Origin: Strongylocentrotus droebachiensis
Lineage: Eukaryota; Echinodermata; Echinoidea; Camarodonta; Strongylocentrotidae
Direction of reading: 5' to 3'
Assembly (NCBI GenBank): GCA_035222895.1
Contig: JAVYIG010007917.1
Location: forward strand, 31,451 to 95,450
DNA length: 64,000 nucleotides
The translations under genes were made by a program, and so were the position numbers. The notes beneath the pieces are model-generated. The model saw only the letters and a list, made by a program, of their open reading frames with translations, ran no database searches and was not told where the DNA came from. Below are positions 23,275 through 36,100 of this stretch, piece by piece; position 1 is the first letter of the stretch, and every line of letters begins with the position of its first letter.

Positions 23275-24620
23275 AAGATTATTATTATTGTACTTAAATG
23301 ATATTACCAACCCTTGCCCTGATTTGCTGTTACATGTATATGCCGATGGCACAACCATTCTTTCCGCTCATAATGATATTGATCTATTACTTTAATTTGT
23401 AAGTGAAAATCCTTCTAAAAATATCATCTTGGTTTAAGTGCAATAACTTATCATTAAATGTGAAACACAATATATTTATTTTCTTAAAAGAGGATATCGA
23501 GACCCTTGAAACATAAAAATATACATAGATTATTATACACCCTTGCAAAGAAGTGAAAGTGCACTTTTCGGGGGGTGTTACTTCGAGTGAATCCTTGAAT
23601 TGGAAGGATCATATTACTTCTGTATGCTTAAAGGTTGCATGTTATGTCGAAAATATGTATCGAAAATGTTTTTTTTTAACCTGCATATGTCTTATTTAAT
23701 ATTTACAATACGTTTATTTTATCCACTATTTCTTAGTGCAATACTGTTTGGGGGAAATACTCATTGTACACACTTACACAAATTAATTATATTACAGAAA
23801 AAAGCAATACTTGTATGTACTAATTCAAGTTATATGACGTACACCCTCATCCCCACTATTTAAAAATGATGTACACTTAAGTTATTAGATATAAACAAAC
23901 TACATATATATGTTCCCTTTTGCAAAGATTTAATACACACACTCTGTCTTGATATTTAATGAATATGTTTTCTTTAAATTCTCAAATTCATAGTTATCCT
24001 ACAAGAAATTGCAAACAAATTTCATCGGTGGACATATAATAATGATTATTCAAGATACTCTCTGAGACATTCGCGTCCACTTCTTTATAATAATGTTAAA
24101 TGTAACCAATTTAATAATACATTCAGGAGGCAGTATAAGAAACATTCAATATGTTTACATTAATTACTTTTAATTTGTTAAACATATTTTCTTTATTATC
24201 TTGTAGAACCATACCATACTGTTTGATGCTCTTATGTTTTGTTAATAAAATAAAAAAAAGTTGTTCATGTTTATGTTCTCATGTTCTATGTTTTATGTAT
24301 TGTTTGACCAATGTCTAATCTTTATAATAATAATGTAAAAACAAAAAAGTACACAAACTAGGTGAACACACCCCAACAAGCCAAAAACCTGGATTCATCG
24401 TGTTTGCCATCTCCCAATTATTCACTTATATTTTCTAATGTAGTCTTTACCTTGTTTCTCATTGAACGCTATACTTGTTTTTTGTTTTTGTCTTTTGTAA
24501 TCGTTTGATTGAAATGTCATAGTGTCATTAATGTTTTTAATGCCCATTGCCTTTTTTTTACACATTGTTTTGAATTGATGTTGGAATTTGGAAATAAATG
24601 ATTTGAATTGAAATTTAAAT
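23275..24620 (+). mobile_element. Decayed LINE (non-LTR retrotransposon) remnant
   Basis: Translated pieces show YLNDITNP...LLHVYADGTTI (a YADD-type reverse transcriptase core with an altered second Asp) and a C-terminal LQKKAILVCTNSSY motif. There are stops throughout. It ends in AATAAATGATTTGAATTGAA, a LINE-like 3' tail. Confidence 0.7.
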
Positions 24621-25819
24621 CAACCGAGCACAGTTTAAACCAACTTTGATACATGAAAGTCCGGCATTAGTCCTGCATTAAATAATATTACAATTAAAAA
24701 TCTTTTGTTGTACTCGAGTACAAACATCTCGTATGTTTTTTGTTTTTCTTGTTTTGCTTCTAATTCTACATAAAGGATATTTAGATTAGAAAAGGAGGAA
24801 TAGAAAATGAGTAGGAGAGAGAGGAGAGATAATACAAGTAAATGGGATCGTTGGAACGAGAGAGACGGGGTGGGGTGGAAACGAGATAATTATAGAGAGT
24901 TTCAGCGAGAGGGAAAAATGATAGAGAAAGTGTGTGTGTGTGTGTGTGTAGATAGAGAGAAAGGGGGGGGGGCTGAGCCATTTTTTGTTTCCCTGCTTCC
25001 CTTCCCCTAATCTTAGCTTATATTGTGTAGTTGATGTCAAGGGTCAGCAATTGTTCTTATTTTTTAAGGCACTCGCTCCGTTGACCCGCTATAAATTACT
25101 CATTTTTGTATTCCCCTCAACCTCCCCCCCCCCCCTCGCCCTGGCGTAGAGGATGGGTAAGGGATTGGAAGGGAAGAAAGATAGGGAAAGAGAATGCAAC
25201 TCCGTGCGATTCTCATCTCTCCTCTCTCTCTCTCTCTCTCTCCCCCCCCCCCCCCCTCTCCCCCTCTCTCCCCTCTCTCTCTCATTAATTTCATTCATTC
25301 TTCTTTCTATCTCTTCTTTTACAACATTCGTTAGCCCCCCCCCCCTGCCAGTCGATGATGGAAATGTAATAGCCATTGCATTGTCCAGTTTTACTTCTAA
25401 TACGTATTTTCGATTGATAAGAAACCTAATAATCACATGGGCGATTCTGTCCCGTATACACCGGGCCCGTATGACATAATTTTCCCCCAAATTTCCTCCA
25501 ATATCTCTTTTGAATAAGGATTGAATTGTGTTGCCTTCTGATATCACTACTATTAGCCATTGCCATATCAAACGATTTTTCCTTCATGGATGAATAACCA
25601 AACTGCTATTCATTTTATATTAGTTTGAGGACTCTATGAAACCTATTACTAGTAAACGGAATACAGTTTGTCCACCATAAAAGAGAATGGTTTATCTCTA
25701 TTACTCCTTTTTGAAAAGATGGTCGGTGGAATTTTATTTTTCCTATCCGTACATTGAAAATTCATCTAAACAATCGAAATCGTAAAAGTTAAAAGATTAT
25801 AATTTCAGTATGGTAGTAT
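24621..25819. other. Intergenic with purine/pyrimidine simple repeats
   Basis: GA, GT, CT and poly-C tracts run between about 24780 and 25330; overlapping Ser/Arg/Pro frames are artefacts. The rest is unremarkable. Confidence 0.6.
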
Positions 25820-25966
25820 AGAGATATCGACAGCTACGAGAGGACTGGCTGTTTTTATACACTCAAGGGATTTGCATCAGATAGCAGCGGATGCAACTTT
25901 CACGAGAGCCAGTACAGAAACAGCCAGTCCTCGAATATTAGAGCAGTCGATATCCCTTTAATATAT
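25820..25966. mobile_element. Short hairpin MITE
   Basis: AGATATCGACAGCT...GAGGACTGGCTGTTTTTA on the left pairs with ACAGCCAGTCCTC...AGCAGTCGATATCC on the right. Confidence 0.75.
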
Positions 25967-26097
25967 ACCGAATTGACACAAAAATCTACCAAGAATTCTT
26001 ACATTATCCCTGTATTGAGTAAAGATTGGTTAAAACATCACAGAAAATCTGAGGAAATGTCTGTTTATCTTTGCCGGAAAAATGACTGAAGTTTTCG

Positions 26098-27205
26098 ATT
26101 AAGATTCAAGATTCAAGATTCAAGATTTTATTGAGCATATATAATACAGAAATTTGTTTTCCATTTGTGTAACATGTAATATGTAAAACATAGGACAAAA
26201 ACATGGTGTCGTATGCTGAAAGAAAGGGTCTATGAGCAGGTACGGTCCTCCGGCTTTCAGCACAAAACATAACAAGACAGTTTCAATGTATATGACTTAT
26301 ACACAGCAAGAATTTAAAATACAATTCTGAATCACATCACGAATAAATTCAGGTATGAATATAAATGTGAATATGAAAGTAGAATAGGAGGAGCATTACA
26401 ATCGAAATACGAGCAGAAAGAGAAGGGAAAAGAGAGCTCAAGCTCGAAGGACTGATAAAAGAGAGAAATATAGGGAGAGTTGGTAAGGGTCCAAAGGGAA
26501 AGGGGATGGATAGAGAAGGAGAGATGGCATAATTTCCAATCAGATTATAATGCATGACAGAAAATACATGGCAATAATAATGTACACAAAAAAATCAGCA
26601 GCAGAGCTAAACAACGTATGTTTTTGTTTTTGATCCACAAATGTCATAAGCTGGAAAACTTTCAAACCCAGTCCCTACAAATTTATATTACTGGGTCCGT
26701 AGAGAAAAAGTTAACAAATAGTCATGATCGCTATTGTATCGCTATTATTTCACTTACAGCTGAGAACTTTGTGTTATTTTTGCATTATAGATGTGCATGG
26801 AATTTGGAATAAAAGAATTTCTGTATCTGCCTCTAAGGGTAATTGGTACACGCAGGTGGATTCCTGAGGGGTTAAAATTAAAACCGGAAAATAGTGGGTG
26901 TGATAGGTCTTTCATAATAGAAGTTATTTTAGTCAATAAGCGATCTTCAAACAAAACCGATAGGGGTGGTAATTCAATGCCGATAAGGCGTTTAGCAATT
27001 TTCCTAGGACGTTCGAGTTTAGTTTTGTCTGCTTGTGTGAGATTTCCATAAAAACAAATGAAATTGAATAGAAGAACACTTTGAATGAGAGACTGATAGA
27101 AAAGATGCAATATCGTCATGTCTACTTTAAATTTGTGAGCTTCAGTTGGGAATAGCAGACAAAAAGTACTGTACGGTGTCCGCGCTCGCTCAAAGAACAT
27201 CTTAA
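26098..27205 (-). mobile_element. 5'-truncated LINE with ORF2 C-terminal region
   Basis: On the minus strand an open frame (27200-26757) encodes a typical LINE ORF2 tail: FYQSLIQSVLLF, CFYGNLTQADKTKL, RKIAKRLIG, SHPLFSGF, RYRNSFIPNSM..YNA. A 3' UTR runs to a repeated TTGAATCT tail at about 26100. Clade not assigned. The frame is fairly intact, so this is a younger insertion than 23275-24620. Confidence 0.8.
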
Positions 27206-28810
27206 CACGTAAACCATTGGGTATCGCAGCAAATTTTTATTATTTTCCTGATTACCGGAATTTTGAGGGACATCACTCTTGGACTATTAACCGGTTTTAG
27301 CACTTTTCATTTCTTTACGGGAATGGCTAAAATAACGACTCCAGTTTCGACCAATCAGATAGCTGGATTTCTTAAGTGAGGTATATAATATGTAATTGTA
27401 AACAACATTAGGCAAATTAGTCCATGGCGGTGTATAACATACACATGAAGACACATCATGACATATTGACATGTGTCAAGACTGTATACTATATCGATAC
27501 GTGCATAAACAGCCTCTACAGGTAGGTATAGCACACCAAAAATAATTACAACTAACACATGTTATTTGATGGTTGCAAATGATCAAGCTTCATGAAAGCT
27601 TCAAAAAACAAAAAACAGAATTGAAATCGGTCAATGCGTTGTGATTTTATACCATTTTTTTGATATCGCAAAATTACCGAAAAACCTGCCAGAAATTGTC
27701 AAATTGGCAAAAATGGCATAATTCGCCAAAGTTGACAACTTAATTCATCACTTTCTAGGACACGAATAATAAATTAAATTATCAGACACTAAAATATCAT
27801 CTTTGTGGTAAAAAAATACAAAAAAGAAAATTCATATATCTATTACCGTTTTGAAAACAGAAGCCAACAAAATAAATAATTTTTGCAATTTTGGCGAATC
27901 TGCAGATATAAAAAAGTTGTGAAAATAACTAAGTCCGCCTAATTAATATGCGCATAATGTAATCAAATCAAAACCGAACATGATACATCAGTGAAACCTA
28001 AGTATATCAGACAGGTATGGAAATATATTTCATTAAAAAAAAAAATCATGAATATTCATCAAATATGCAAATTAGGTCATTTCAGCTAATTACATATTCG
28101 CGCACTCATTATACAAATTAGGAAAGTCAAACTGTTCATTTTTGGGGCATTTTTTAAAACACAAATTCATAGATCATATTTACACCAAATATTGACCTTA
28201 AATTCCAAATATTTTTGCAATGCCAATAAAATATGGCGATGGAAATTACTTGGATCACCGTCACAGCTATTTCCTCATATGTTTCACAAATTATTCAGAA
28301 AAACCAATCATATGATAAACATTTGTAGACTTTCAGCTACATTACAGTATATTTGCCTATTTAAAAGATGTCAGATTTGAGGATTTATGACGATTTTCCG
28401 AAAAACCATTCAACAGGCCATAACATTCTACAAAGACTGAATTTTAGAGTAACAAAAACTTTGGGGACTTTAGTACAGTTGTGGCTACCTCGAGTGTAAA
28501 TAAAAATTTGATTCAATGAGTGAAACACATAAGGATATTGCATTTTTGAAGGGGAGTTTTATACATTGAGGTGCATTTTCACCACGCAGAATGAGCAGCG
28601 CGAGTCAATGGGCGATCAGCGGGCCATGTCACACATGACTGAAAAGACAATATTCTAATTAAATAATTAACATATTTCCCACATGCCTTTAACAATAAAA
28701 CTACAGAGAATTGTAGTTAAAGGTATGCTTGAAATATATATGAAATACAAATTTTAAAATATTGTTTAGTTTTTTTTAAATACATTTACAAAAATTACTA
28801 TGTCTACCAA
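27206..28810. other. Intergenic, nothing recognised
   Basis: Very AT-rich. A weak hairpin at about 28683-28728 (GCCTTTAAC...GTTAAAGG). No supported gene. Confidence 0.4.
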
Positions 28811-28876
28811 CTGAATGCTGGTGTGTGTGTGTGTTCGCGCGGCAGACTGTTTGCACAGGCAGTGTGATCACCCTAC
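28811..28876. repeat. GT-rich repeat fragment shared with the left edge
   Basis: (GT)n then TCGCGCGGCAGACTGTTTGC and AGGCAGTGTGATCACCCTA; the same phrase lies at about 415-462. Confidence 0.7.
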
Positions 28877-29883
28877 TACAAGTCTAGAACGGTTAGAACC
28901 CGTAAAGAAAACTGAAAACATACATCAGTTGTTTAATACAACGAATCTCCTAGATCCTTGTTATCTGATGTACAAATATTTCATTCAAGATTATTTTTCC
29001 GTTATTATCGCTGACAAATAAATCTCAAGTGTAATTCAGCGTGCACACAGAGATCAACGCACTTACATAATACGCAAGTATAGACCCACACCCACACCAA
29101 TGACCACACCACACACATTATACGTGCTCTAAATACCTCTACGCTCAATGCTGTGCACTTCTAGTGACTGGAAACTATTGAACACTTTTCGATGAAAATA
29201 CGTTTGAAAGACTCAGTAAATGAATCATACGTGTCAACTTTGACCAATCATTTGAGTAAGAGTTAGGAATAAGTTGTATTAATAGAAAATCATGAGGCAC
29301 AATAGTGCCTCGTACCTCAGTCACACTGACAGACACTCAACACTGACCGATTCTTGGCCATTCCAGGTTATGCCAGTCTGTTGCCGGTCTCGATGATTCG
29401 ACTGTGCTATAATGAAATGAACTTGACATGAAGTATCGAATATCCATGCAAAATTTGTTTTTCACTGGTATAAGTTTACAAATTAATTTACAATGAGAAA
29501 TTATCATAATAATAGCCGTTTACAGTAATGGTTGTCAGTTGTAATGCAAACATTTACAAGAAGACTACCAATTACAGAGATGCCGTTACCTTTCTCATTA
29601 TTACATATATAAGTTCTAATGCCCTAAAATTGTGTTTTTCACTCTACATCGATGTTTGGTGTGACCCCTTACAGAAAACCAACCTTTGAATAACACTATA
29701 AGTACTTTCAGAAAATGCTTAGATAATAAAGTTCTTAAGTATTATCATCAAACTATCATATTAAATATTAACCCCTTAAAAAAGTTTTTCAATTTACGTT
29801 TTAGCGTTAATACCTCTCTTGTTCGTATGGTATCGTACTTGACGTTTCTTACATTGGAAAGTGTGTTTATTCCCCTTCATAAT
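28877..29883. other. Intergenic, nothing recognised
   Basis: AT-rich with no supported feature. Confidence 0.4.
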
Positions 29884-30069
29884 GATGCCCCATTTGTAAT
29901 GGTTATGTAATCATGGAATGTTCTGTTTACCTAATATGGGGCCAAATAAATTGGCCCCGATATTAAATGTTGCAAAATGCATCGTTATTGTCAATCGTGA
30001 ATTCTTCATTTGTTCAGAGAAGGGATTGGCAACCCCAATGATTACATAATCATTACAAATGGGGCAAAC
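29884..30069. mobile_element. Inverted-repeat element
   Basis: TGCCCCATTTGTAATGGTTA at about 29885 pairs with the inverse near 30040-30066. A smaller palindrome, ATGGGGCCAAATAAATTGGCCCC-like, lies inside at about 29936-29961. Weaker pairing may extend outward. Confidence 0.6.
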
Positions 30070-31030
30070 TTATAGTGGGTAATAAAAGAGGCTTTTCAGT
30101 GTTATCAACATAAGATATAATAATAAAGTAACAACAGGGATATCAACGCCCAAACTTCGAATTACAGAACTTTTTTATGAGGGGTTTATATAGTGTCAAA
30201 CGAGAAAAGATATTAACATTACAATTCAAATTACAGTGCAATACATACAAATTGTTTATACCTGTTGTCTAATTACAAATATATCTATATATAATTACGA
30301 ATTTGATGTAGGCTGCAAAAGGGACATAGTATCTTTAAGACAACCGAGGCGGCTTTGATTTTTGTGGCGGTTCACCGCGCCACTTGAACCAGCCTTAAGT
30401 GGTCATGCGTGATCTGAACAGAGCTGTTATTCTTGAGGACATTCTGTCTCGAGAATCCTCAGATAGCTTTTCAGAGGCTCGGTGATGAGACTGGTATGAA
30501 CCCTCAGTTAATTTTCCAAAAGGTCCTTGAAATTGAAATGAAATTTACCATCATAACTGTACAAGCGAGCGACGTTTTTGCTATCCGAACGTGAGGGTAT
30601 TCGGGCAATCAATTGCCAATAATCGTCCTGTTTTTAGATGTTTTTTTTTATATTGGACATTTTAGTTTCTCTGAAATGTTAATTCATCAAAACATTTTAG
30701 TTTCTCTAAAATGTTAATTCATCAAATTGCAAATTTCGGAAATATACGCCGCTTTCTATTTACTTATTATTCACCTGGGGCCCCAAATTAACGAACTCTG
30801 GATGAATACACGATAATGATAGCAAGATATTGGACATTCAAGATCTCTCTCGAATGCTAAACATTCCGAAATGTCATTTTTGTACCCGAGAATCCGAGTT
30901 TTTTGATGCTTAATGTATAAGAAAGAAATCAACGAGAATTAAAAAAGTGTCCAACTCTTTAAAACTGGTTTTATGTTAATTTTTATTTTCTTAATACTCT
31001 TAAACCGTAAAGCTATATATTGAATGCTAG

Positions 31031-31062
<32 letters not shown>

Positions 31063-31254
31063 TTTATTTATTTATTTTTTTTTTTTTTTTGGGGGGGGGG
31101 AGGGTGGCGGCGAGAACGGCTAGTGATTTTATTAATTCGAGCAATATATAATTTTTAGTTTGTTATTGTGTTTTAAGAGGATTGATACAATTTAATTTTG
31201 CTGGTTGGATGAAGAACTTCCTTAACGGTCACTGGAGAACTCTTTAAGATGTCA
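30070..31254. other. Intergenic 3' of gene B
   Basis: A 35-bp tandem pair (ACATTTTAGTTTCTCT at 30657 and 30692), an (ATT)n run at 31030-31060 and a poly-T/G run at 31075-31100. The polyadenylation site of gene B must lie here but I cannot fix it. Confidence 0.45.
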
Positions 31255-33135
31255 TCAGGGTTTCACTGGCCGAATCTTCATTTCAGTCCCTTTGAGAGAG
31301 TATTTGTAGCCGCGGAAAGCCTCCCATATCACACCGCCATTTTTGTATCCAGTAGGGTTTTGGTAATAGTACCCATTGAGGTCGCAACAATAGCAATTGG
31401 TAAACCACCAACCCGACAGATAGAAATTAGCGCAATGCCTAGTGGATGATCCGTCGTGATCCCGGTCTACGGTGCTGAATGCAGAACCAGAGTGCCTGCC
31501 GAAACTATTACCTGGGGAAGCATAACAGAGAACGGGTTGAGTAATTGTTATAGTGTAAAATGATTGGTGAATTTTCTTCTTTTGGGGGGATCTTTTTTGT
31601 TACATTAATTTGGAAGAATATTATAGATGAAATGTTTCTCGTTAATACACGTGGGTAGAGAGGGATGATGAAGCACCGAGCAAGGATCGAACCGCGGCCC
31701 CTCGTATGACGGTCAAGATTGTATATACATGTACCAGGCAGCCCCCACCGAGCAAGGATCGAACCGGGGCCCCTCGTATGACGGTCAAGATTGTATATAC
31801 ATGTACCAGGCAGCCCCCACCGAGCAAGGATCGAACCGGGGCCCCTCGTATGACGGTCAAGATTGTATATAACAGGCAGCCTCCACCGAGCAAGGATCGA
31901 ACCGGGGCCCCTCGTATGACGGTCAAGATTGTATATACATGTACCAGGCAGCCCCCACCGAGCAAGGATCGAACCGGGGCCCCTCGTATGACGGTCAAGA
32001 TTGTATATAACAGGCAGCCTCCACCGAGCAAGGATCGAACCGGGGCCCCTCGTATGACGGTCAAGATTGTATATAACAGGCAGCCTCCACCGAGCAAGGA
32101 TCGAACCGGGGCCCCTCGTATGACGGTCAAGATTGTATATAACAGGCAGCCTCCACCGAGCAAGGATCGAACCGGGGCCCCTCGTATGACGGTCAAGATT
32201 GTATATAACAGGCAGCCTCCACCGAGCAAGGATCGAACCGGGGCCCCTCGTATGACGGTCAAGATTGTATATAACAGGCAGCCTCCACCGAGCAAGGATC
32301 GAACCGGGGCCCCTCGTATGACGGTCAAGATTGTATATAACAGGCAGCCTCCACCGAGCAAGGATCGAACCGGGGCCCCTCGTATGACGGTCAAGATTGT
32401 ATATAACAGGCAGCCTCCACCGAGCAAGGATCGAACCGGGGCCCCTCGTATGACGGTCAAGATTGTATATAACAGGCAGCCTCCACCGAGCAAGGATCGA
32501 ACCGGGGCCCCTCGTATGACGGTCAAGATTGTATATAACAGGCAGCCTCCACCGAGCAAGGATCGAACCGGGGCCCCTCGTATGACGGTCAAGATTGTAC
32601 ATGTATACCAGGCAGCCCACACCGAGCAAGGATCGAACCGGGGCCCCTCCTATGACGGTCAAGATTGTACATAACAGGCAGCCTCCACCGAGTTTAACAA
32701 GATAGGCTTTTTACCAGTATGATCCCCGTCTCTCTCTCTCTCTCTCTCTCTCCTTTTTCTATCTAGCTTTCTCTTTCCCTTTATATCTCTCTTTTACATA
32801 TAGTTCTATTTATCTCTCCCCCCCTTCTCTATTTCTCTTTAACTCTCCCGTCCCCTATACCTCTCTCTTCTCTATCTATTTCTACATTTTGTTTCTCTCT
32901 CTCTTTCTCTCTAAATATCTATCTCGTTCACTTTATCTTCCTGTCTCTATCTATCTATCCATCTCCCTCTCTTTCTCTCTCTCTATCTGTTTATCTACTT
33001 ATCTCTTTCTCTCCGTGTCTATCCATCCATCTATCTATTTATCTCTCTCTCTCTCTCTCTCTCACTCAATGTCTATGTTAACAATCTTTCTCTTCTCTCT
33101 TTTCATCTGTCTTTCTAGTTATCTCGTTCTCTTTT

Positions 33136-33173
<38 letters not shown>

Positions 33174-36100
33174 CACTGTCGCTCATATAGTTGGAATAAT
33201 TTTTTTAACCCCAATTTACGGAATTAAGTTTGACAATGATTTATTCCTAATAGATCTAGATAATAGTATACATTCTCAGTTTTTATTGAATAATAATTTG
33301 CCAGGGTTTGTTTTGCGTGACTGCATATTAGCATACACATGTTTTAGCAGTCACGCAAAACAAACCCTAGCAAATTATTATTCAATAAAATCTGATAATG
33401 TATACTATTATCTAGATCTATTAGGAATAAATCATTGTCAAAATAATTCCATAAATTGGGGTAAAAAAAAATATTCCAACTATATGAGCGACAGTTTATG
33501 TATTTATCTCTCTTTCTTTCTCTCTCTCTTTCATGGGAATCCGTCAACTTGGTTAGATGATTACCTGCCGTCCCGTTGATGAGACTGCCGAGTTTCAGCT
33601 TGTACTTATCGCTCTCATTGCCCACGTTGAAACGATTATAAATCGCGTATTTGGTTTCCCCCTCAAAGTCCTCCAGATCGACCCGTAGTTCGTACGTCTT
33701 CTGGTTAGTCAGTCGGTGAATCTTGTCGTTGCCTAGCCAGTGTTCGGAAGAGACGCTTCCGAAGCCGATCTTGTAATCCGACCAGTTTCGACCGAATCTC
33801 ACAGAACCGTCCATTCGACGTTGGAAAACCTACAGAGAGAGGACATTTTCTATAGAAACAACAATTTTGACCATGTCGAATGTTTCCTGAAAGACTTTAA
33901 CATTTCAAATTTGACTAGAAATAATGTGGGCGTTTGGACATAGTAATATGTACGACAATTAGATTGCACTGATTGTGAGTTTTAGCAAGAATTAGTCAAA
34001 CGTATGAGCGCACGTACCAATATGCGGGAGGGGTGCAGTCTCTCCCCAGGGGGGAGAGGGGGGGGGGGGGAATCAGATTAGGTTTGGACGGGGTTTATGC
34101 TATGATCACATTACCCAAAAGTAGCCTGCTCGGCGGCCGAGCGGCGAGTTTTTGACCAATTCTGCCCGGCGGCTGTCCGGCCACCGAGCGGCGGCCGCCC
34201 AGGCACCGCTCATTTTTAGGGCATCGCTCGGTCGCCGCTGAAGTTTTAGCGCGGAGTTAAAATTTGGGCGGCGCTTGCTCACTTTTCACTCGCCGCCCAA
34301 AATACGCTCGGTGCCTGGGCGGTCGCCGACCGGGCACTGACCTAATTGCTGGGCGATGCCTAAATTCCAGCAGCGACCGAGCAGGCTACTGATCGGTCGG
34401 TCGCTGCTCTGATTTGTGACCATAGCATAAGCCGCTGAAGCCTCGAAATCCCTATCCATTTTAAGGGTCATGTTGGGGGATTTTTCTCGAAGTAAAGCCC
34501 ATGTTTCCCATATGTTTGGGTGTTTGCCATATGGGAAATTTTGAAAAACGGATCCATGTTTAGAAATATTTTTGTTAAAAATGGGACCCATATTTAGGGA
34601 TTTTTGTATGAAAGAGTGACCCATTAGAGCGGCACACCCCCGTATGTCTAAATATTCGAGTACCCCCCCCCCCCCCCGGGTCCCCCCCCTTAACATACCT
34701 ACATGTACATTCATGCAACCATCACTTCAGTTTAGGCCAGCCAGCTAGTTGTCCGAATAATTGTCCTCGTTTGTTAATTGGACAGTGTATTATCATTTTT
34801 ATTAAATTAAACAAATCTTTTGAAGTGTGTATTGTCATGAGAAAAATACATTTCGAACATAAGCTTGAAGTACTTTTTTGTCTCACTTCGCATGTTAAAA
34901 AAAGCAGAAAATTTGTGTTTGAAAAAAAAAATAAGCAAACAAATTCATGATAATATCATTATGTTGAAAGGGGTAATTATAGTACTCTATTTTTATATCA
35001 GTCTTTGGTATAACAATCAAGAAAACAGGAGGTGGCGGTGGTGTTCTCCACTTCACCCCCCCCCCCCCACGATATCATCAGACTCACGGTCCAGCCACCG
35101 CCATCGGTGTCCATGTCACAGAAGACGTTGAATGGCCTACCGACTCCACCAGGGTAAATACCGTAGATACCGCTGGTATTCACCCCACTGGCCTTTATGT
35201 CAGCACAGTCGTGTGGTTGTCCGGGAAACACTGAAGAAGATTTCATGGTCGTATCTATGACGTGATGAATAATTTAAAGAAACGTCAAAAGAACAACCAT
35301 GCTGAATACAAGCTGGCATTAACGCGACAGTATACGGTAATATAATACAATTGTCTCGCCATACAAGACAAGTATAAACCACAAAAAAATATTACAAATA
35401 GACAGTGGAGAACTTAAACTATTACTTTGAGCCTCTGACGGATACACTGAGTATACATGTATATAATAATAATATTCAATACTTGTTATTTTTACATCTG
35501 GTGTAAGTTTCTCTTGCAGACATATCCCGCGTAAACACAACTGGACATAATGGTTTTCCCTTCTCTTTCTCTCGCTATATCGCATTATTTGTTGTATTTT
35601 CCTATTCTATGCAATTCATTTATGTAAAGTCACATGGATTGGAAAAAGACTAGCTAATCTTGGTCTTGTGCTGACATCCACGTGACTCTCTTCAAATCTT
35701 ATTGGCTATTTTGTATTATATGTTTTCTTGATAGTTGCTAAATAATGATAGTTCTCTCACTTATCCAACAACAGTCAATTCTTACAAAAGTGATGTAAAA
35801 CAAAAAAACGCCCCATTTGACAGAAGTAGATACAGGGGGTCACCTATAAGTACGGACTTAATGCCCCTTTGCACTAGTTTCACACGGAGGGATTAGAACT
35901 CCCTGCAAATCATATCAGCTCCCAATCAGCTCCCAATTAACATAAGAAAAAGGGCATCATGGGGGATCAACGAGTATCGCTTATGAATTATTGGCTGTAT
36001 AGAGGGCGCAAGTAGCTACACTGTCGCTCATATAGTTGGAGTTAGTTTTTTATACCCCAATTTATGGAATTATTTTGACAATGATTTATTCCTAATAGAT

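Noticed and set aside
26791-27051. 86-aa plus-strand frame
   Set aside because: Shadow of the minus-strand LINE ORF2 segment, which has clear family motifs.
31508-32674. Long open frames (384, 326 and 322 aa) on both strands
   Set aside because: They lie on a tandem array whose units are 66 or 72 bp, so any stop-free phase stays open. The protein would be a pure repeat, and the array is inside a gene B intron.
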